Source: Archaeoglobaceae archaeon
GTDB lineage: Archaea; Halobacteriota; Archaeoglobi; Archaeoglobales; Archaeoglobaceae
Length of the DNA stretch: 64,000 nucleotides
Direction: 5' to 3'
NCBI GenBank assembly: GCA_026986375.1
Contig: JALSOQ010000005.1
Location: 62,001-126,000, forward strand
Of this stretch, positions 59,501 through 64,000 are shown piece after piece; positions within the stretch are counted from its first letter, which is position 1; every line of letters begins with the position of its first letter. The notes below the pieces were generated by a model. It searched no databases, was not told the DNA's origin, and was given only the letters and a program-made list of their open reading frames with translations. A program made the translations under genes and the position numbers.

Positions 59501-60278
59501 AACACTCGTTTTTGCATCTTACACAGAAACCCTTCTTCCAGCATTCGTTCCAGCAGGGAACGGAATGCTTTAAGGCGTTGGAGCAACATGCTGATCTGAA
59601 TACGGTTAAGCCGTATTCTTTTTTGGCGTATTCTTCGAGAATTTTCTTCCTCTCATAGTATTTCTTAGGCAGACTCGATATTCCCAGCTTTTTCTTTACC
59701 GTCTTGGTTAGCCTGAGGTTTCCTAATATCAGACGATCCGTAAATTCCGCTATCCTGTCTATGGACTTCTTGTATTCTTCGATCCCTATCATTGGAAGTA
59801 TGGGCCTCAGAAATACGCCTCCTCCGACCTCCTTACAGAACTCGAGCCTCTCCGATGGTGGCGGTCTTTTAGGCTCGAACTTCCTACATATATCGTCCAA
59901 AGCTATGCACATAGATACGAGAGTATCGACTTTTCTTAGAATTCCGACGAGGTCGTAGTTTACTTCCTTCGTGGAAATCTGAATGGGATTTCCGAGTTTC
60001 AAAAGCTCCTCCAGAAGTTTTGAAGTGTAATCTGGATAGTCGAGCGGTTCGCATACCGACCCAACTGCTACGAAGCTTTTTCCCGGTTCGAAGTAGGGAT
60101 TTAGTGTCAGGGCGTAGACGAGAGCCTTTGGTGAAAGACTTGCCGGCTTTGGAGGGGAGTCGACGTAGCAGTAGAGACATCCCCCACTGCAACCCTTTGC
60201 CACGTGAAGTGTAAATCCGCACGGTCTCGGCTTCCTTTTCGCGTGGTCGTCTCTTTTTGCCCTCTCGAACTCGTCCAT
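59478..60278 (-). CDS. radical SAM protein (SplB-like)
   Basis: 266 residues from ATG 60278. The radical SAM cluster is AKGCSGGCLYCYV near residue 25 (CxxxCxxC, then C-Y-C-Y). A barrel with GSVCEPLDYPDYTSKLLEELL follows. At the C-terminus are extra cysteines (SACCSNALKHSVPCWNECWKKGFCVRCKNEC), probably a second cluster. The start overlaps the proS stop (TGATG). The target is unknown. Confidence 0.8.
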   Translation of the reverse strand: MDEFERAKRDDHAKRKPRPCGFTLHVAKGCSGGCLYCYVDSPPKPASLSPKALVYALTLNPYFEPGKSFVAVGSVCEPLDYPDYTSKLLEELLKLGNPIQISTKEVNYDLVGILRKVDTLVSMCIALDDICRKFEPKRPPPSERLEFCKEVGGGVFLRPILPMIGIEEYKKSIDRIAEFTDRLILGNLRLTKTVKKKLGISSLPKKYYERKKILEEYAKKEYGLTVFRSACCSNALKHSVPCWNECWKKGFCVRCKNECFRISSSL

Positions 60279-61711
60279 CAATAAGTTCTCGCCACTCCTG
60301 TCAAATAACCCTCTCCCCCGCAAACGATGCATGCTCCTTTCGGCTCGAATTCCTCGAGCCACTCGGGAATCTCCTCTAATCTGCCCAGAACAGATCCCTT
60401 AGCCTTCTCTTCGACCTCTTCCCCGCATTCCGTCGAATTGCAGAGATGTATCAGCCCCACACCCCTCTTCTCTATCCAGTCTGCCAGTTCTTCAAGACTA
60501 TCGAAGAACTTGATCTTCGACTTCGCGCTCTCAATGGCTTTATTTTTAAGCCTCTCTTTCAGATTTTTAGCCCACTCCTCTATCTTCTCCTTGGTTATTT
60601 CGTCAAAATCCACTTCGAACTTCTTCTTCTCATCCCTGAAGGATACTACGACTTTCCCGCTTTCCGCCTCCTTCGGCCCTACTTCGAACCTCATCGGAAC
60701 TCCCTTCAGCTCCCACTTGTAGTATTTCGCTCCCGGCCTTTCGTCGCTATCGTCGAGCAGAACCCTGTATCCAAATCCTTTCAACCTCTCGAAAAGATTC
60801 TTTGATAGCCCGATAACCTTCTCCTCCTTCCCCTTGTAGAGTATGGGAATTATAACGATCTGAATCGGAGCAACCTCGAACGGCAGAATCAAGCCGAGAT
60901 CGTCTCCGTGAATGCTTATGAGAGCGGCTATGCACCTTTCGGAAATTCCGTAGCACGTTTGATGGACGTATGCGTGATCCCCTTTAGGTGTTTCGTATTT
61001 TATGTCGAACGTCTTTGCGAAGTTGTCCGCTAAGTGATGGACCGTCCCTATCTGAAGAGTCCTACCGTCGGGCATTATAGTGTCGAAAGCTATGGTGTAA
61101 TCAGCTCCGGGGAACTTGTCCCAATCGGGACGTCTGAAAACGAGGTAAGGAACTGCCAAGAAATCGTAAAATTCCTTGTAGAGCTTTACGGCCTCTCTAA
61201 CCTGTTGCTCAGCTTCCTCGTAGTTGCGGTGGGCGGTATGAGCTTCTTTGAAAGACGTGATCTCCCTGAGCCTTATCAGAGGACGGGTGTGCTTGGTTTC
61301 GTATCTGAACGTGTTTACGATCTGGTAAACCTTGAGGGGTAAATCCGCGTGGCTCCTTATCCAGAGCTTGAAGATAGGATACATCGCGGTTTCGCTCGTA
61401 GGCCTTAAGGCGAGCTTCACATCCAGAGGCTCCAAACCGCCGTGAGTTACCCAAAATACCTCGTCCTCGAAACCCTTTATGTGCTCCCCTTCCTTGCCCA
61501 ACTCCGTTTCCGGAATGAGCGTTGGGAAATAAACTTCGTCGTGATCCCTGTCCAGCAGTTCCCTCAACTTGGAATAAACGAGTTGTCTGATCTTGAAACC
61601 GAAAGGACGCCAGACGTATAATCCTTTCACCGGATACCTTATGTCCATTATCTCCGCCTGCTGAATAACCTCGTGAAACCACTCTGAGAAGTTCTGCTTC
61701 GGCGGTAGCAT
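60278..61711 (-). CDS. proS: prolyl-tRNA synthetase
   Basis: 477 residues of the archaeal/eukaryote-type ProRS. Class II motifs: motif 1 is ending in VYFPTLIPE, motif 2 is [20 protein letters not shown], motif 3 is [14 protein letters not shown] near the anticodon domain junction. The C-terminal zinc-binding part has CNSTECGEE, then CIVCGGEG. The RFEVGP segment is typical. The gene is followed by the radical SAM gene with overlap. Confidence 0.95.
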   Translation of the reverse strand: MLPPKQNFSEWFHEVIQQAEIMDIRYPVKGLYVWRPFGFKIRQLVYSKLRELLDRDHDEVYFPTLIPETELGKEGEHIKGFEDEVFWVTHGGLEPLDVKLALRPTSETAMYPIFKLWIRSHADLPLKVYQIVNTFRYETKHTRPLIRLREITSFKEAHTAHRNYEEAEQQVREAVKLYKEFYDFLAVPYLVFRRPDWDKFPGADYTIAFDTIMPDGRTLQIGTVHHLADNFAKTFDIKYETPKGDHAYVHQTCYGISERCIAALISIHGDDLGLILPFEVAPIQIVIIPILYKGKEEKVIGLSKNLFERLKGFGYRVLLDDSDERPGAKYYKWELKGVPMRFEVGPKEAESGKVVVSFRDEKKKFEVDFDEITKEKIEEWAKNLKERLKNKAIESAKSKIKFFDSLEELADWIEKRGVGLIHLCNSTECGEEVEEKAKGSVLGRLEEIPEWLEEFEPKGACIVCGGEGYLTGVARTY

Positions 61712-61783
61712 CAGATCAGCAACTGCGGTTTGTTATTAAAACTTTTGCAAAACGCTTAACAGCAACGAAAGAAACTTCGGACG

Positions 61784-62653
61784 ATGAGATGCTCCAAATG
61801 CAAGGAGAGGGCGATCGCTTATCTGAAACCATATCGAATAGCCTTATGTGGGAAGTGTTATCCAGAGTTCTACCTCAGGCTCGTCGAGAGGAGCGTTAAG
61901 AAATATGGAATTTTGAAAAGAAAAGAAAGGATTTTAGCCTGCGTTTCCGGTGGGAAGGACAGTTCCGCGATGGTAGTAGCTTTGAAGATGTTGGGATTCA
62001 ACGTGGAGATACTCCACATAGATTTGGGGATTGGAGATTACTCCAAGAAATCGAGAAAGATCGTGGAGGAGCTCGCGGAGGGAATCGATGTTCCTTTTCA
62101 CGTCGTCGAGCTTGCGGAATACGGATTCACCATAGATGGCGTCGACGTCAAAAAGGTCTGCTCGGTCTGCGGAACGGCAAAGAGATACCTCATGAACAGA
62201 TTTGCCAGAGAAAACGGGTTCGACGTAATAGCGACGGGTCATACGGCTGAAGACATCATCCTGTTCTTCTTCAAGAACGTTTTGAGCGGAGGAATTGAGT
62301 GGATACCCAAGCTCGTCCCGAGATCGGAGGGAGGTGGTGGTTTCGTTTCGAAAGCCCGTCCACTCTTCGAGAGAAGCGAAAAGGAGAACATACTTTTCGT
62401 TCTCGCTGAGGGAATACCTTTTCTTGCCGATGAATGTCCCCACGCCCCGAGAGACGCTTGGAAGGAGATAATATACGACATAGAGGCTAAAAGGCCGGGT
62501 TTCAAGCAGAACTTCGTGAGGGGATTGGTCAGGCTTGCGAAGAACGTTAAAGTGGATGAGAACTGGGAGTTAAGGAGGTGCAAGGTTTGCGGAGAACCTT
62601 CGAGTTCGGAAGTTTGCGCATTCTGCAGATACGTTATGAAGTTCAAAAAATGA
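61784..62653 (+). CDS. tRNA 2-thiolation protein, TtuA/Ncs6 type
   Basis: 289 residues of the PP-loop ATPase family. A N-terminal zinc finger (RCSKCKERAI, CGKCY) precedes the P-loop ACVSGGKDSSAM near residue 47. The catalytic cysteines are KKVCSVCGTAKR. A C-terminal zinc finger (RRCKVCGEP, VCAFCRY) ends it. It thiolates U34 or U54 of tRNA. ATG fits the spacing. Confidence 0.88.
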   Translation: MRCSKCKERAIAYLKPYRIALCGKCYPEFYLRLVERSVKKYGILKRKERILACVSGGKDSSAMVVALKMLGFNVEILHIDLGIGDYSKKSRKIVEELAEGIDVPFHVVELAEYGFTIDGVDVKKVCSVCGTAKRYLMNRFARENGFDVIATGHTAEDIILFFFKNVLSGGIEWIPKLVPRSEGGGGFVSKARPLFERSEKENILFVLAEGIPFLADECPHAPRDAWKEIIYDIEAKRPGFKQNFVRGLVRLAKNVKVDENWELRRCKVCGEPSSSEVCAFCRYVMKFKK

Positions 62654-62654
62654 T

Positions 62655-63452
62655 TCATTCTGATTTCAAGAACTCCAAAGCTTCTTCGGCGGTTTTGTTT
62701 TCGTGGACTATCATCGCTATGGCCTTCGTCATCTTCGTCGGATCTTCAGCCTGAAACACGTTCCTTCCTATCGCAACACCCCTCGCTCCCCCCTCCATCG
62801 CCATCTCCACCATCTTGAGCAGATCGAATTCGCTCTTCATCTTAGGTCCTCCTGCCACCACGACTGGGACGGGACAGCCTTTGGTGACCCTCTTGAAAGA
62901 TTCGACGTCTCCGGTGAAGTTCGTCTTGACTATGTCCGCTCCCAACTCCGCCCCAACCCTCGCGGCCAGAGCGACGGCCTTCTCGTCGAACTGATTTATC
63001 CCCTCTCCCCTCGGATACATCATAGCAAGCAAAGGCATTCCCCACTCCATGCATATCCTACTTATGTATCCCAACGCCTTGAGCTGTTCCGCCTCAGTCT
63101 TCGAACCCACGTTTATGTGGATGCTTACCGCATCCGCTCCCAACTTTATCGCCTCCTCCACCGTGCAAACCAAAACCTTCTCGTTCGGATCTGGAGAGAG
63201 GGTAGTGGAACCGCTGAGGTGGACTATCAGTCCAATATCCTTCCCGTAACCCCTGTGCCCGAACGGGACTATTCCCTTGTGCAGAACGACTGCGTTCGCA
63301 CCACCTTCCGCCACCGCATTTATTATCTTCGGCATGTCCTCAAGACCTTTTATCGGCCCCATGGAAACGCCGTGATCCATCGGAACTATTACGGTGTTCC
63401 CGCTCTCCCTGTTTATTATCCTCTCAATCCTTATCTTCTTGCCTATCCACAT
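62655..63452 (-). CDS. 2-amino-3,7-dideoxy-D-threo-hept-6-ulosonate synthase / class I archaeal aldolase
   Basis: 265 residues of the DeoC/FbaB-type aldolase family. [20 protein letters not shown] near residue 24 and the Schiff-base lysine in [11 protein letters not shown] near residue 178 are the hallmarks. [14 protein letters not shown] and [10 protein letters not shown] are the phosphate site. ADHS starts the archaeal aromatic amino acid route, which fits the menaquinone pathway gene mqnA. The related fructose-bisphosphate aldolase is the alternative. ATG 63452 is preferred to an upstream GTG at 63461. Confidence 0.85.
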   Translation of the reverse strand: MWIGKKIRIERIINRESGNTVIVPMDHGVSMGPIKGLEDMPKIINAVAEGGANAVVLHKGIVPFGHRGYGKDIGLIVHLSGSTTLSPDPNEKVLVCTVEEAIKLGADAVSIHINVGSKTEAEQLKALGYISRICMEWGMPLLAMMYPRGEGINQFDEKAVALAARVGAELGADIVKTNFTGDVESFKRVTKGCPVPVVVAGGPKMKSEFDLLKMVEMAMEGGARGVAIGRNVFQAEDPTKMTKAIAMIVHENKTAEEALEFLKSE

Positions 63453-63490
63453 CCCGACCACCTTGACAGTTTGTGTCTAAGATTCAAAGT

Positions 63491-63498
63491 AGCATATA
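63491..63498 (+). promoter_or_regulatory. TATA box of tatC
   Basis: CATATAAG lies about 50 bases upstream of the tatC GTG. Confidence 0.4.
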
Positions 63499-63543
63499 AG
63501 TTTTGCGGTAGGAAGATTATTATGTTTCGGCCAAATCGAATAC

Positions 63544-64000
63544 GTGGAACCGCCGGAAGATAAGGAGATGCCCTTAGAAGAGCACTTGGCCGAGCTTAGG
63601 AAGAGAGTCATTAGGATTTTCGTCGTGATGGTTGCGGGAATCGGAATAACTTTCAGATTCAGCGGGGAACTGATAAGGATTTTCTGGAGGGAAATGCTTC
63701 CGGAGGGATTGAGGGTTTACGTTTTCTCCCCGACGGAGTGGTTCATGGTTCAGCTTACCTTCTCCTTCGTCCTGACGTTCGTCGTATTCTATCCCTACAT
63801 AGTTTACGAGCTCTACCAGTTCGCAAAGCCCGGACTTTACGAGAACGAGAGGAGGTTCGTTAAGACGTTCCTTCCCTTCTCATACGTTTTATTTTTAGTG
63901 GGAGTGGGGCTGGCATATTTCATTGTAATCCCGAAGATATTTTCGATAGCCACGATGTTCAACTTGGGAGCAAGACCCATGTTTTCGGCGAAGAGGACGA
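63544..64000 (+). CDS. tatC: Sec-independent translocase TatC, N-terminal part (3' truncated)
   Basis: 152 residues from GTG 63544 to the window end. MPLEEHLAELRKRVIRI is the TatC cytoplasmic start that binds twin-arginine signals. Membrane helices follow (IFVVMVAGIGITF, FVLTFVVFYPYIVYELYQF, VLFLVGVGLAYFIVI). FAKPGLYENERRF is the conserved first loop. It forms the Tat core that exports folded proteins. Confidence 0.92.
   Translation, partial: MEPPEDKEMPLEEHLAELRKRVIRIFVVMVAGIGITFRFSGELIRIFWREMLPEGLRVYVFSPTEWFMVQLTFSFVLTFVVFYPYIVYELYQFAKPGLYENERRFVKTFLPFSYVLFLVGVGLAYFIVIPKIFSIATMFNLGARPMFSAKRT

Overview
The window comes from a hyperthermophilic euryarchaeon, most likely a member of the Archaeoglobales (Archaeoglobus, Geoglobus or Ferroglobus type). 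The evidence is archaeal: 7S SRP RNA, ribosomal protein L37e, an LSm protein, Alba, the PAN proteasomal ATPase, MBF1, KptA, DUF366/DUF505/DUF531-type proteins, ferredoxin-dependent 2-oxoacid oxidoreductases, a futalosine-pathway MqnA and a PGF-CTERM surface protein. TATA boxes about 26 bases before RNA genes and strong GGAGGTG-type ribosome sites are visible. I cannot fix the genus from sequence alone.

Left host block (1-22.3 kb): a 2-oxoacid:ferredoxin oxidoreductase operon (end of gamma, then delta, alpha, beta); mtnP; an RNA/nucleotide group (phosphoribosyltransferase, KptA, DUF531); a lone IorB; tRNA-Val(TAC); Nnr; SRP RNA followed at once by a HAD phosphatase; a DUF505 pair; MptE-like protein; purF, L37e and LSm; a PUA protein with a MoxR ATPase and a VWA partner. 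The VWA partner carries a 193-residue mini-intein exactly in its MIDAS motif. Then come DUF366, Alba, and a cluster with a MinD-type ATPase, a large surface protein and two membrane-anchored winged-helix proteins.

Integrated element (22354-40172, about 17.8 kb): a provirus-like element sits in tRNA-Ser(CGA), bounded by perfect 56-bp repeats of the tRNA 3' half. Its SSV-type tyrosine integrase is cut in two by integration, with the N-terminal part at the left end and the C-terminal part at the right end. A rightward AT-rich module holds a nuclease-like gene, an IS200/IS605 insertion (tnpA, tnpB and a likely omega-RNA), a ribbon-helix-helix regulator, a RelB/RelE-type toxin-antitoxin pair, two diverged copies of an operator cassette, and an overlapping pair of unknown genes. 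A leftward late-type operon of about 16 genes encodes secreted and membrane proteins, a subtilisin-like protease, a HerA/FtsK-like ATPase, coiled-coil and winged-helix proteins and several very small membrane proteins. It begins with a strong promoter and a structured leader RNA that can form two mutually exclusive stems next to the first ribosome site. Three late genes are interrupted by a single in-frame UAG with clear coding sequence on both sides. That suggests UAG readthrough (or, less excitingly, nonsense decay) although the host uses TAG as an ordinary stop in about ten genes here.

Right host block (40.2-64 kb): trpS, mqnA, an ASCH protein, hisS, DUF2250- and DUF2095-like genes, a TGS-domain GTPase, prs, a small Trp-rich protein with an Fe-S protein, and an FAD protein. 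A corrinoid/metal block follows: a BtuCDF-type importer, a PGF-CTERM protein, cobN split into two coupled genes, and a fused ChlI/ChlD-type chelatase subunit. The block ends with PAN, MBF1, a radical SAM protein with proS, a TtuA/Ncs6-type tRNA thiolase, an ADH synthase-type aldolase and the start of tatC.
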